64,000 nucleotides of DNA from QIJE01 sp048541835 (lineage in GTDB: Bacteria > SZUA-79 > Acidulodesulfobacterales > Acidulodesulfobacteraceae): contig NZ_JBLEOY010000002.1 of assembly GCF_048541835.1 (NCBI RefSeq), positions 186,001-250,000 on the forward strand. Direction: 5' to 3'. The first letter of the stretch is position 1; every line of letters starts with the position of its first letter. This document shows, in pieces, positions 1 to 8,538 of this stretch. Position numbers and translations under genes: made by a program. The notes under the pieces are model-generated. The model saw only the letters and a program-made list of their open reading frames with translations, ran no database searches and was not told the DNA's origin.

Positions 1-1
1 T

Positions 2-94
2 GATCAAAAAGGAATTTTAAAGGAAAAACAAGTCATGCCGGTTGATCACCTTATAAGTATTTATGCCCGAAGCCTGAGGAATTTAAAAGATTAA
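2..94 (+). CDS. C-terminal tail of a gene cut by the window edge
   Basis: An open frame of 30 codons runs from the first bases to a TAA at 92-94. The tail is rich in charged residues and reads like an ordinary soluble C-terminus, but it is too short to assign a family. It converges on the lipid-kinase-like gene of the opposite strand and overlaps its last 12 nt. It could also be a chance open frame. Confidence 0.35.
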   Translation, partial: DQKGILKEKQVMPVDHLISIYARSLRNLKD

Positions 95-1066
95 GGACGG
101 ATTTGCAAGCATAGTCGCGGCGTTGCTCACCTTTTCTATCTCAACCGGAAGTGTTCCGGCAAATTCTCCGTCGCATTGGTAGAATATGTTTTTATTTTGC
201 TCGGGTTTTGAAGCCGAGACCGATATAATATCGGTCTTCAAATAAAAATCGGCATCATCGGCATGTATTCGATGAAAGCATAACGATTTTAATATAGAAA
301 AAATTACGTCTATAGTGCCGCTTACATCACTAATTAATCTTATGTCGAACTTGTCGCTCAAAGGGGAGTTTTTCGGAAATATTTTAAATGGTCCGCCGTA
401 ATGCATTATGTTGGATACTATAATCTGTTTCACGCCGTAGTATTCCCGGAACAGTTCATGCCCGTCTAATGTTTTGTCTGTTGAATTTTTAATGATTTTC
501 ACATTTAGGTGAATATCCGGAAATTTGTAATTTCCGGATATTTTAATTATATTGAATATGTAATTCAGATATTTTATCGTATTATTGTACATTCTTTTTT
601 TATTAATCCTTATTTTTTCTTCGATGTTTTTTACGATAAATGCGTCGAGACCTATTCCGGTCATGGCAAGAAAATATCTTCCGTTAGCCTTTCCGAGATT
701 GACCTTGACCGGTTCATATTTATTTAATATTTCATTCAACGCCCCCTTTAATGAACGGGGAGTTTTGTTCTCTAACGCAAAAAGGTTAACCGTTCCCATA
801 GGTAAATGGGCTATAGGGATCTCCGTGAAGGCAAAATGATTTATCACATGATTTAGACTTCCGTCGCCTGCCGCAACGAATATGGCGTCAAAGCAAGATG
901 CGAACTTTTTATCTATATCGTCGGTTATCATATTCAGTGTCTTACTTTCAATCCCCTTGTTTTTTAAAAAACTTATAATAAATGACAGCCTTTTTTCGGA
1001 AAAACGCCCCGATTTTGGGTTGTAAACAATCAGAATTTTTTTTAAGCTGTATGGTTTAGATTTCAT
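83..1066 (-). CDS. Diacylglycerol kinase family lipid kinase (YegS/DgkB-like)
   Basis: The 327-residue protein has the layout of the diacylglycerol-kinase catalytic domain family. Near the N-terminus is an ILIVYNPKSG segment. Around residues 65-74 is AAGDGSLNHV, a variant of the GGDGT nucleotide-binding motif. A PMGTVNLFA segment near residue 90 corresponds to the usual PLGTGNxxA. The length fits the YegS/DgkB/sphingosine-kinase-like group of about 300-330 residues. Such enzymes phosphorylate diacylglycerol or related lipids at the inner face of the membrane. The substrate cannot be read from the sequence. The gene stands alone on the minus strand, divergent from the COG3581 gene across about 320 nt. 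The first motif residue is Ala instead of Gly, a mild deviation. Confidence 0.8.
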   Translation of the reverse strand: MKSKPYSLKKILIVYNPKSGRFSEKRLSFIISFLKNKGIESKTLNMITDDIDKKFASCFDAIFVAAGDGSLNHVINHFAFTEIPIAHLPMGTVNLFALENKTPRSLKGALNEILNKYEPVKVNLGKANGRYFLAMTGIGLDAFIVKNIEEKIRINKKRMYNNTIKYLNYIFNIIKISGNYKFPDIHLNVKIIKNSTDKTLDGHELFREYYGVKQIIVSNIMHYGGPFKIFPKNSPLSDKFDIRLISDVSGTIDVIFSILKSLCFHRIHADDADFYLKTDIISVSASKPEQNKNIFYQCDGEFAGTLPVEIEKVSNAATMLANPSLIF

Positions 1067-1384
1067 TAACTTTAGATTTTATTAAATATTGAAAATAAAT
1101 TCAATAACCGAAAATAAAATTGACGCAGAAATGTGATAGGGGGGAGGGGTTGCCGTAAGCCCTTAATTTATCGATATATTCTTTTAATGAGCGCCCGTAT
1201 TGATTTTTATTATCTCTAAATTGCGTAAAACTTGATACCTGGTACCGAATCTATTCTCTATTTTTATTACTTCTTACTTGTTTTATTGACTTTGTTAAGT
1301 TGTTATAGTATAAAAATATATGATATAATTAGTGAAGAATAAATAAAATTAGATCGCTAAATTGTGTGAATATGCGGAGGCTTT
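1067..1384. other. Divergent intergenic region, 318 nt
   Basis: This AT-rich spacer separates the minus-strand lipid kinase from the plus-strand COG3581 gene. I see no coding sequence. It holds a good sigma-70-type promoter reading right at 1286-1314, a second TATAAT-like hexamer about 12 nt further on, and a Shine-Dalgarno GGAGG at 1376-1380. No clear operator palindrome or riboswitch is visible. Confidence 0.6.
1286..1314 (+). promoter_or_regulatory. Sigma-70-type promoter
   Basis: TTGACT at 1286-1291 and TATAAA at 1309-1314 are separated by 17 nt, close to the vegetative consensus. It would drive the COG3581-htrA-metV run beginning at 1385, giving a leader of about 60 nt. Confidence 0.6.
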
Positions 1385-2602
1385 ATGCACCACACCAACC
1401 CAAGTATTTTAGATAAAAAGGTTTACATACCTTACATGACGGATACGGCTTACGGCTTAAGCGCTGCATTCAGAAGATGCGGGGTAGATTCCGAGGTTAT
1501 GGATGAACCCAACAAATCAACTCTTGATTTCGGACTTAAATTTACTAACGGCAATGAATGCATGCCCTGTTTCGTGACTACCGGCGATATTGTTAAGGTT
1601 ATTGAGAAACCGGGTTTCGATGCTAAAAAATCTGTATTTTTTATGCCTACATCACCTGGTCCGTGCAAATTCGGTCAGTATAACAGGCTTCACGAGTTAG
1701 TGTTGAATAATATGGGCTATAAAGAGGTTGAATTTTTAGTGCCGAGCGCTCAAAAATCCTATACGGATTTTGTGGGGGATAAGGCGACTCTTTTTAGAAA
1801 AGCAGCCTGGGGGGGTTGTGTTACCATAGATACTTTAGAAAAAGCGCTTTATAGGGTCAGACCTTATGAGTTAAATAAGGGAGACACTGTTGCGGTTTAT
1901 AAAGAATGCATTAAGTCAGTAGTAGATGCATTAGAAAATGGGAAGGATATTTATGATACCATGGGAATGTGCGCCAAAAAGTTTGAAAAAATCCCCAGGA
2001 AAGACGAAAACAAACCCATTATAGGCATTGTCGGCGAAATATTTTTAAGATTAAATAAATTTACTAATAATTTAACCATAGAAAAAATAGAATCTCTCGG
2101 CGGGGAAGTTTCCGTTGTTCCGGCTTATAAGTGGATAACGTTTACTACTCATGAATATGCGGTCAGGGCTTTTAGGAATAAGAAAGTAAAGGATATTTTT
2201 TTGAGTTTTCTTGTAAATTTTTATCAGAAAAAGGATGAATCAAATATATTCAAACCCTTCAAGAGTTTGCTTAGAAACCACAAAGAGACCAATATAAAAG
2301 ATATACTTTCCTATTCTAAGAAATATTTAGATTTATCTCTTGGCGGGGAAGCAATTTTAACCGTTGGCGAGTCGATCGATTTTGCAAAAAAGGGTTGTTC
2401 AGGTGTCGTCAGTATTCATCCGTTTCATTGTATGCCGGGTTCGATAGTTCAAACCATTTCTAAAAGATTCAAGGAGGACCTCGGTAACTTTCCTTGGATA
2501 AATTTATGGTTTGACGGGCAGGAAAGCACAAGTCTAATGCTGAGATTAGAGGCATTTATGCATCAGGCGAAGCAGCGGATGGAGGCAAAGAATGTCCTTT
2601 AG
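1385..2602 (+). CDS. COG3581-type protein related to 2-hydroxyacyl-CoA dehydratase activators
   Basis: The 405-residue protein matches the stand-alone family corresponding to the C-terminal segment of large HgdC/BcrAD-type activators. It has NECMPC (Cys59, Cys62), a GPCKFGQY segment (Cys94) and WGGCVTIDTLEKALYRVRPY (Cys145), which suggest Fe-S cluster binding. It lacks the ASKHA ATPase part of the classical activator, which in this family is usually on another gene. Late in the protein, HPFHCMPGS and NLWFDGQES are further family signatures. The start is ATG with GGAGG five bases upstream. The 3' end overlaps the HtrA-like gene by 11 nt, so the two are probably co-translated. The biochemical role of this family is not established. 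Confidence 0.75.
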   Translation: MHHTNPSILDKKVYIPYMTDTAYGLSAAFRRCGVDSEVMDEPNKSTLDFGLKFTNGNECMPCFVTTGDIVKVIEKPGFDAKKSVFFMPTSPGPCKFGQYNRLHELVLNNMGYKEVEFLVPSAQKSYTDFVGDKATLFRKAAWGGCVTIDTLEKALYRVRPYELNKGDTVAVYKECIKSVVDALENGKDIYDTMGMCAKKFEKIPRKDENKPIIGIVGEIFLRLNKFTNNLTIEKIESLGGEVSVVPAYKWITFTTHEYAVRAFRNKKVKDIFLSFLVNFYQKKDESNIFKPFKSLLRNHKETNIKDILSYSKKYLDLSLGGEAILTVGESIDFAKKGCSGVVSIHPFHCMPGSIVQTISKRFKEDLGNFPWINLWFDGQESTSLMLRLEAFMHQAKQRMEAKNVL

Positions 2603-3695
2603 GAGACTGCGTAGTCATTATATTGCTATACTTGCCGGAATATTTCTCGTATCTTTTTCTGTTTTTTTCTCATTTTGGCAGCCGTACGCATATGCCGGTT
2701 ATACGGGAATAAGTAAAAGCGGGTCGATTATCGAGCGTCTTTTCAGCAAACTTAAGCCGAGTATCGTGCATATTAAGGTACTGGGGGTTACAAGGCTTAA
2801 AAACGGCGCTTTAATGCCGGAAGAAGACATAGGGACCGGATTTTTCATAAATAAAAACGGAGATATACTCACTAATTTTCATGTTGTCGGAAATGCCGGC
2901 AAGATCTATATAAGCTTCTTGAAGTATAAAAACATACCGGCAAATGTAGTAGGAACCGATCCTACATCGGATATAGCGGTTATTCATATCGATCCGAACG
3001 GAAAAGTCATAAATCCCGTAATTTTAGGGAATTCTGACAATTTAGAGGTTGGAGAGAGGGTTATGGCGATAGGTAATCCTTACGACCTTTATCAAACCGT
3101 CACTACGGGAATTATCAGCGGTCTCAAAAGGTCGCTTTTCCTTCCTTCCGCTAGGTTTTATAGAAATATAATACAGACCGATGCGGCAATTAATTTCGGT
3201 AACTCCGGAGGACCGTTAGTGGACTACAACGGTGAAGTTATCGGTATAAATACCGCAAAACTTGCAGATCATGCTCAGAATATCGGCTTTGCCATCCCTA
3301 TAAATCTTGCAAAAAAGGATATTCCGGAACTTATACGATATGGAAGAGTGATAAAACCTTGGCTCGGTATAGAGGCGATAAAGCTAACCGGAAGTCTCTC
3401 CGTTCTTTTAGGCATTAAATATGTTAAGAGAGGGCTTTTAATAGAAAAGGTCTTCCCCAAAAGTCCGGCTTTCAGGTCGGGTCTCAGAGCAGGTAGCAGA
3501 ATAATCGCGATGAAAAATATTACCTACATAGTGGGCGGAGACATCATAACAAGAATAAATGGCAACAAGGTATATTCGTTTTCTCGTCTTGAAGAGCTTA
3601 TCAATACATTTACGCCGGGACAAATTATTGTTCTTAAGATTCATAGGGGTAAAACGATCAAATTTGTTAAAATAAGATTGACCGGCATGCCTTAA
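2592..3695 (+). CDS. HtrA/DegP-like S1C serine protease with one PDZ domain
   Basis: The 367-residue protein begins with a basic stretch and a hydrophobic segment (about residues 8-29), either a membrane anchor or a signal peptide. The trypsin-like domain carries the full catalytic triad: His97 in LTNFHVV, Asp127 in TSDIAV and Ser205 in FGNSGGPLVD. A single PDZ domain occupies roughly residues 265-360. The family performs periplasmic protein quality control or regulated proteolysis. One PDZ and an N-terminal segment resemble DegS-like or short HtrA proteins. The start overlaps the previous gene by 11 nt. This coupling to a COG3581 gene is unusual. Confidence 0.9.
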   Translation: MSFRRLRSHYIAILAGIFLVSFSVFFSFWQPYAYAGYTGISKSGSIIERLFSKLKPSIVHIKVLGVTRLKNGALMPEEDIGTGFFINKNGDILTNFHVVGNAGKIYISFLKYKNIPANVVGTDPTSDIAVIHIDPNGKVINPVILGNSDNLEVGERVMAIGNPYDLYQTVTTGIISGLKRSLFLPSARFYRNIIQTDAAINFGNSGGPLVDYNGEVIGINTAKLADHAQNIGFAIPINLAKKDIPELIRYGRVIKPWLGIEAIKLTGSLSVLLGIKYVKRGLLIEKVFPKSPAFRSGLRAGSRIIAMKNITYIVGGDIITRINGNKVYSFSRLEELINTFTPGQIIVLKIHRGKTIKFVKIRLTGMP

Positions 3696-3724
3696 ATTAA
3701 ATTCAGTTATAAGGATTGTACGCT

Positions 3725-4360
3725 ATGTTTTTAACCGAGAAGAAGGATTTAAAAGAGATAGACGAAGCATTAAATAAATATAAAAAGATTGGAATCGTAG
3801 GTTGCGCTTCCTGTGCTTCCGTTTGCTTGACGGGCGGGAGTAGGGAAGTTAAAGAAATGGAGAGGCATTTAACGGCCTCTGAAAAGGAGGTTACATTCAC
3901 TATCTCCATAGACGAGCCTTGCGATAAAAGGGTTCTGAGGGAGGATATTCGTTTCGTAGAGGATGAAATGGACGATACCGAAGCCGTAGTGGTTTTGTCA
4001 TGTGGTACGGGCGTTCAAACTATAGGCGAATTTGTAGGAAAAAAGGTTATATCCGGTACCGACAGCAGGTATATTGCCCAAACGGAGCATATAGGTAAAT
4101 ATAATGCCTTGTGCAGCGGATGCGATGAATGCAGGCTTAATTTTACCGGTGGCGTATGCACTATTACACTATGCCCAAAGGGCTTGCTAAACGGTCCCTG
4201 CGAGGGACATAACGGTGTTCATTGCGAGGTCTATGAGGATAGTGAATGCGTATTTATGAAGTCGTATAAATTGCTGTCTGAATATTCGGAAGAAGAAAAT
4301 TTGAATCGGGTATTTGCCCCGAGAGATTACGGCTTATTATTAAAACAAATAAAAATATAA
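3725..4360 (+). CDS. metV: MetV-like methylenetetrahydrofolate reductase C-terminal-domain protein
   Basis: This 211-residue cysteine-rich protein matches the MetV family (methylene-tetrahydrofolate reductase C-terminal domain). Near the N-terminus is GCASCASVCLTGG (Cys27, Cys30, Cys34). Late in the protein is CSGCDECRLNFTGG followed by CTITLCPKGLLNGPCEG. In acetogens MetV is a partner of MetF that links methylene-THF reduction to low-potential electron carriers. A TTG at 3716 is in frame, but AAGGA ends at 3715, directly against it. The ATG at 3725 lies 9 nt from that Shine-Dalgarno sequence and is preferred. The next gene encodes a divergent MetF-like protein, which supports the assignment. 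Confidence 0.8.
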   Translation: MFLTEKKDLKEIDEALNKYKKIGIVGCASCASVCLTGGSREVKEMERHLTASEKEVTFTISIDEPCDKRVLREDIRFVEDEMDDTEAVVVLSCGTGVQTIGEFVGKKVISGTDSRYIAQTEHIGKYNALCSGCDECRLNFTGGVCTITLCPKGLLNGPCEGHNGVHCEVYEDSECVFMKSYKLLSEYSEEENLNRVFAPRDYGLLLKQIKI

Positions 4361-4384
4361 GTACTATTATTTATACCAACTCTT

Positions 4385-5137
4385 ATGAGAATAATACCGC
4401 AGATAGAAACCCCCGCAAGTGAAAGCTATGCGAGTTTTGAAGAAAGTTTAATCAAAATAATAAACGGAATGAAAAAGTCCGGTCTAAGCGGGCTTGGCAG
4501 GCCGGAGGGTTTGCCTTCGGTAGTTTTGGAACAGAATTTTGGAATAAACACCTTAATATTGTGTAAAGATTTGAAGGATAGATATGAAAATCTCAATACG
4601 GCGTATGCATTTAATATGAGGGATAAGAATAGAATATCTATAGTATCCGATCTCATGACCCTCAAGCGGATAGGCGTTAAGGATATCATTGTTTCGGAGG
4701 GTTTGCACCCCTTAAAAACGATGTTTAAGTCCGCCAAGCCTGTTTACGATATAGATGTTTTTGGTTTGGCTTTGATACTAAAGAGGGATTTTATGAATAG
4801 TCTGCACGGCGTCGACGGTCTTGATTTTTTTAATCTTGGGGTAGTCATAGGGGCGTCCGCTCTTGCCGATGGACTGAAGGCCAAGAAACTTATCAAGACG
4901 GGCGTGGATAGGCTGATAGTAAGTTATGCCGGCGAAAATCCGGATGTGAATATGATTAACTACATCAAATCTGAGAATAAGGAAGTTTTTTTATACATTA
5001 GAGAGTCGGATATAAAATATCCGTTGGATGATTTTATAAAAAGTAATGAGGATTTGAATATAGACGGAATTATAGTAAAAGTCGTAAGCGAAAAGTCGAA
5101 TATATTTACGCAATATTTTGAAAAAAACGGGATATGA
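4385..5137 (+). CDS. Divergent methylenetetrahydrofolate reductase-like (MetF-like) protein
   Basis: The 250-residue protein resembles the MetF TIM-barrel family in length and overall pattern. An NMRDKNRISIVSDLMTLKRI segment matches the MetF region around the 'RDRN' motif. The next strand reads IIVSEGLHP where MetF usually has LTGDPP, so the conserved Asp is replaced. The N-terminal PQIETPAS may correspond to the usual ExxPP with its catalytic Glu, but this alignment is uncertain. Position directly after metV supports a folate one-carbon role. It may be a true reductase with altered flavin contacts or a paralogue with another substrate. The stop overlaps the iorA start (ATGA). Confidence 0.6.
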   Translation: MRIIPQIETPASESYASFEESLIKIINGMKKSGLSGLGRPEGLPSVVLEQNFGINTLILCKDLKDRYENLNTAYAFNMRDKNRISIVSDLMTLKRIGVKDIIVSEGLHPLKTMFKSAKPVYDIDVFGLALILKRDFMNSLHGVDGLDFFNLGVVIGASALADGLKAKKLIKTGVDRLIVSYAGENPDVNMINYIKSENKEVFLYIRESDIKYPLDDFIKSNEDLNIDGIIVKVVSEKSNIFTQYFEKNGI

Positions 5138-7152
5138 ATAAAAGCAATTTATTTATTGACGGAACCGCCGGCGATAAGGGCATAATGCTTGGAAATGAGG
5201 CCATAGCTCGCGGGGCATTAGAGGCAGGCGTTGGTTATGCTTCTATGTATCCGGGTACTCCTGCGTCGGAAATTATCGCAGCACTTGACAAAAATAAAGG
5301 AAATATAAAAGATTTATATACGGAATTTAGCTTAAATGAGCATATTTCTCTTCACGGCGCCGTGGGGGCTTCATGGTCCGGCGTGAGGGCGCTTTGTGCC
5401 ATGAAAAACGTAGGGCTTAACGTTGCGAGCGAGCCTGCACAATTTTTATCCTATACCGGTGTGAAGGCCGGTCTTGTCATCGCTGTAGGGTCGGATCCCG
5501 GTGCAACGAGCAGTTCAAATGAACAGGATGACAGATGGTACAGCATGCATACTTACATGCCCATAATGGAGCCGTCGAATATTCAAGAGGCAAAGGATTT
5601 TACGAGGGACGCTTTCGATATATCGGAAGAGTTTTCTTTCGGAATCGTATTGATAGCCTCATCAAGGTTATGCCATAACGCGGGGGTACTTTATTTCGGA
5701 GATTTGAGGGATAGAAACATTAGCGGAAATTTCACAAAAGACCCCGAAAATTACCTGAACCTTTTTAATATGGCAGTAAAAAACCATGCTAAGTATTTAA
5801 ATCGAAATGAGCTGTTAAAGAATTATCTTGCGGAATCCCGTTTTAATAAAATTATTAATGAAAATTCGTCAAAAATCGGTTTTATATCCTCCGGCGTCAT
5901 TTATGCTCATTTAATGGAAGCTATGGATGTTCTAAATATTTATGACCATAGGATATTAAAATTAGGCTTCACTTTTCCGATATCGAATGAACTTTTAAAT
6001 AATTTTTTTGACGGACTTGACGAGGTTGTAATTGTTGAAGAAGCAGAGGGTTTTTTAGAGTTTCAGATTAAGAAAATAGCTTATGAGCTGGGTTTTAAGG
6101 GTGTAATTCATGGTAAGGATATATTTAAGCAGACGGGTGAGCTAACCTTAGACGACGTTATATCCGGTGTAGGTAAATTTTTGAAAAAACCCCTTCCTGT
6201 TTTTTTTGATTTTGCCGTTAAAAGAGATAAAGAATTGCAGGAGATACTGCCTCCAAGATCGGGAACATTTTGTATAGGGTGCTCTCATCGAGCTGCATTT
6301 TATTCTATTCTTAAAGCGGCAGGTTTTTCAAATACCGAAGCAAAAGAAAGGGATGTAGTTATAGCCGGAGATATCGGGTGCTATACCCTCGGTCTTCTGC
6401 CGCCGTATAATGCGATGGATTTTCTTACCTGTATGAATGCCGGTTTAGGAATCGGTCAGGCAATAAGTATTTTTGATAAAAAGAAAAAGATTATAGCGCT
6501 TGTCGGCGATTCAACTTTTTACCATTCCGGCATACCTGTTTTGCTTAATGCCGTTCAAAATGGTGCAAATATTCTCTATATTATTTTTGATAACAGCTGG
6601 ACCGCTATGACCGGGCACCAAAAAACGCCTTCCACTCAAAGGGATGTGGACGGCACACCTTATCCCAATCCGTTAAATTTGAAGGAATTAATAAAATCTT
6701 TGGGAGTAACTTATATTAAAAGTCTTGACCCTAATAGCGTAAAAAGGTTTGCTTCGCAGGTAAAAAGTGCATTGAAGGAACAGGGAGTTAAGGTACTGAT
6801 CGCCAAAAGAGAATGTATTCTTCAAGAGATTAGAAGAAATAAGCTTTTAAAGAAAAAGGACACGGCGACTGTGAAAGCCCCCTCATCCTTTTATGAGATT
6901 CAAAAATTAAGATGTGTAAAATGCGACGAGTGTTTTGTAGAACTTGCATGCCCGGCCATTATTCTTAAAAAAGATGAGGGTGAAAGCAGGGAATATTATT
7001 ATATTGACCCCGTTTCTTGCGTAAAATGCGGAGTCTGTTACGAGGTGTGCCCCAACAGTGCTATACGTAAAGTAGAATTTGCTTTAAAATCGAATTTAAG
7101 TAAAAAAATAAGCGGAAAAGAAGTTAACGGATTATTAGGGATTAATGCCTAA
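5134..7152 (+). CDS. iorA: Indolepyruvate:ferredoxin oxidoreductase, alpha subunit
   Basis: The 672-residue protein has the IorA domain order. An N-terminal pyruvate:ferredoxin-oxidoreductase pyrimidine-binding domain contains YPGTPASEI. A central thiamine-diphosphate domain contains GCSHRAAF, GDIGCYTLGLLPP and GDSTFYHSGIP followed by DNSWTAMTGHQ. The C-terminus has two ferredoxin-like motifs, CVKCDECFVELACPAI and CVKCGVCYEVCP, for two 4Fe-4S clusters. With IorB it oxidatively decarboxylates arylpyruvates from aromatic amino acids to acyl-CoA, reducing ferredoxin, and can work in reverse. It starts inside the stop of the MetF-like gene and is immediately followed by iorB with zero gap, so the three are very probably one transcript. 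Confidence 0.92.
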   Translation: MNKSNLFIDGTAGDKGIMLGNEAIARGALEAGVGYASMYPGTPASEIIAALDKNKGNIKDLYTEFSLNEHISLHGAVGASWSGVRALCAMKNVGLNVASEPAQFLSYTGVKAGLVIAVGSDPGATSSSNEQDDRWYSMHTYMPIMEPSNIQEAKDFTRDAFDISEEFSFGIVLIASSRLCHNAGVLYFGDLRDRNISGNFTKDPENYLNLFNMAVKNHAKYLNRNELLKNYLAESRFNKIINENSSKIGFISSGVIYAHLMEAMDVLNIYDHRILKLGFTFPISNELLNNFFDGLDEVVIVEEAEGFLEFQIKKIAYELGFKGVIHGKDIFKQTGELTLDDVISGVGKFLKKPLPVFFDFAVKRDKELQEILPPRSGTFCIGCSHRAAFYSILKAAGFSNTEAKERDVVIAGDIGCYTLGLLPPYNAMDFLTCMNAGLGIGQAISIFDKKKKIIALVGDSTFYHSGIPVLLNAVQNGANILYIIFDNSWTAMTGHQKTPSTQRDVDGTPYPNPLNLKELIKSLGVTYIKSLDPNSVKRFASQVKSALKEQGVKVLIAKRECILQEIRRNKLLKKKDTATVKAPSSFYEIQKLRCVKCDECFVELACPAIILKKDEGESREYYYIDPVSCVKCGVCYEVCPNSAIRKVEFALKSNLSKKISGKEVNGLLGINA

Positions 7153-7770
7153 ATGAAGAGATTTAATATTGCAATAATAGGTCTTGGCGGTCAGGGTATT
7201 ATAACGATGGGAACGGTGCTGAAGAATGCGGCGTTGAATTCGGATTCGCAGGACGTATCCGGCTCGGAAAGAAGAGGGGGAGCGCAACGTGAAGGTTATG
7301 TCGAGACATTTGTTAAATATATTTTTTATGAGAACGAGTCGGAGCCTAATGATTCAAAAAGAAATATGCATTCCCCGATGATAGAGGCGGGCGGAGCGAA
7401 TGTCTTGATATCTTTGGAACCAATAGAAACACTGAGGGGAGCGCGCTATCTGAACGAGAACTCGATCGTAATTTTTAACGAAAGGCCTTACATTCCTGTA
7501 AGCGTCAGGATGGGGCAGGCTTCATACCCTGATATTTCCTTTATAGTAGCAGAACTTAAAAAGATCACCAAAAATATATTTTTTTATGATTTGGATAAAA
7601 TTTCTACCGATAATTTCAACTCGCTTACCCAAAGAAATATAATTGCCTTAGGTATCTTGTTTGCAAAGACGGATATTCCTATATCTCCGAAAACGATAGA
7701 GAATATTTTATTGGAGGGTAAAAGCGCCGACAATAATTTAAAGGCTTTTAATTTGGGATTGAGTTTTTGA
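7153..7770 (+). CDS. iorB: Indolepyruvate:ferredoxin oxidoreductase, beta subunit
   Basis: The 205-residue protein has the POR gamma-type fold: IGLGGQGIITMG at the N-terminus and SGSERRGGAQREG near residue 40, the IorB signature. It is the catalytic partner of IorA. ATG follows the iorA stop with no intervening base, so translation is probably coupled and equimolar. The gene end overlaps the TTG start of the uracil-DNA glycosylase gene. Confidence 0.92.
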   Translation: MKRFNIAIIGLGGQGIITMGTVLKNAALNSDSQDVSGSERRGGAQREGYVETFVKYIFYENESEPNDSKRNMHSPMIEAGGANVLISLEPIETLRGARYLNENSIVIFNERPYIPVSVRMGQASYPDISFIVAELKKITKNIFFYDLDKISTDNFNSLTQRNIIALGILFAKTDIPISPKTIENILLEGKSADNNLKAFNLGLSF

Positions 7771-8534
7771 ATATCTATGATTATATGTTAACAAACGGCA
7801 TAGACGATGATGGTTCGGAGATAGAACGGTTTCTTAAAGACGTTAAGTCTTTTATATCCCGCTATAAGGGATATTTTACCGTGATGTCCGTCGTATCTAA
7901 CAAAAGGTTTTTGCCCGATTTAGAATCGTTTAGGATAAATAATAAAATGATAAATAAAAATAAGGCTGATTCAAGAACGGAGAGATTGATGGATTTAAAT
8001 GAATCCGATGTAAACGGCTGTATAAAATGCGAACTGAATAAAACGAGAAAAAATATAGTTTTTGGAGAAGGCGACCCGGAAAGCAGATTGATGTTTATAG
8101 GAGAAGCCCCCGGCGCCGAGGAAGACAATACGGGAAGACCGTTTGTGGGCAGAGCGGGACGGCTTTTAACAAAAATCATAGAATCCATAGACATGAAGAG
8201 GGAAGATGTTTATATAGCAAATATAATTAAATGCAGGCCTCCGGAAAATAGAAATCCGCTAAAGGATGAGATAGCCGCATGTGCCCCCTTCTTAAGAGAG
8301 CAAATAACCATAATTAAACCAAAAATAATTTGCACCCTCGGCAAATTTTCTACGGAATTTATTATAGGAACGGATAAGGGAACTATATCAGCAGTAAGGG
8401 GTAAGGAGTTTGATTATAACGGCATTACCGTCATACCGACATATCACCCCTCTTATTTGTTAAGAAATCAGAGCGCTAAAAGGCAAGCCTGGGAAGATAT
8501 GAAAAAAATAAGAAATTTATGCTCTAAAATTTGA
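7767..8534 (+). CDS. Family 4 uracil-DNA glycosylase (Fe-S type)
   Basis: The 255-residue protein removes uracil from DNA in base-excision repair. It contains GEAPGAEED (about 112-120), NIIKCRPPENRNP, and HPSYLL near the C-terminus, as in family 4 (UDGa) enzymes. Four cysteines (85, 88, 156, 172) fit the 4Fe-4S ligands C-x2-C, C-x15-C. About 80 poorly conserved residues precede the domain, a common addition in bacterial members. The start is TTG, overlapping the iorB stop; an in-frame ATG at 7785 is the alternative. Its place behind iorAB looks like an operon passenger. Confidence 0.9.
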   Translation: MNIYDYMLTNGIDDDGSEIERFLKDVKSFISRYKGYFTVMSVVSNKRFLPDLESFRINNKMINKNKADSRTERLMDLNESDVNGCIKCELNKTRKNIVFGEGDPESRLMFIGEAPGAEEDNTGRPFVGRAGRLLTKIIESIDMKREDVYIANIIKCRPPENRNPLKDEIAACAPFLREQITIIKPKIICTLGKFSTEFIIGTDKGTISAVRGKEFDYNGITVIPTYHPSYLLRNQSAKRQAWEDMKKIRNLCSKI

Positions 8535-8538
8535 ATTT

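Noticed and set aside
1385..2602. COG3581 gene as a truncated activator pseudogene
   Set aside because: The family exists as a stand-alone protein of about this length, the frame is intact, and start signals are good.
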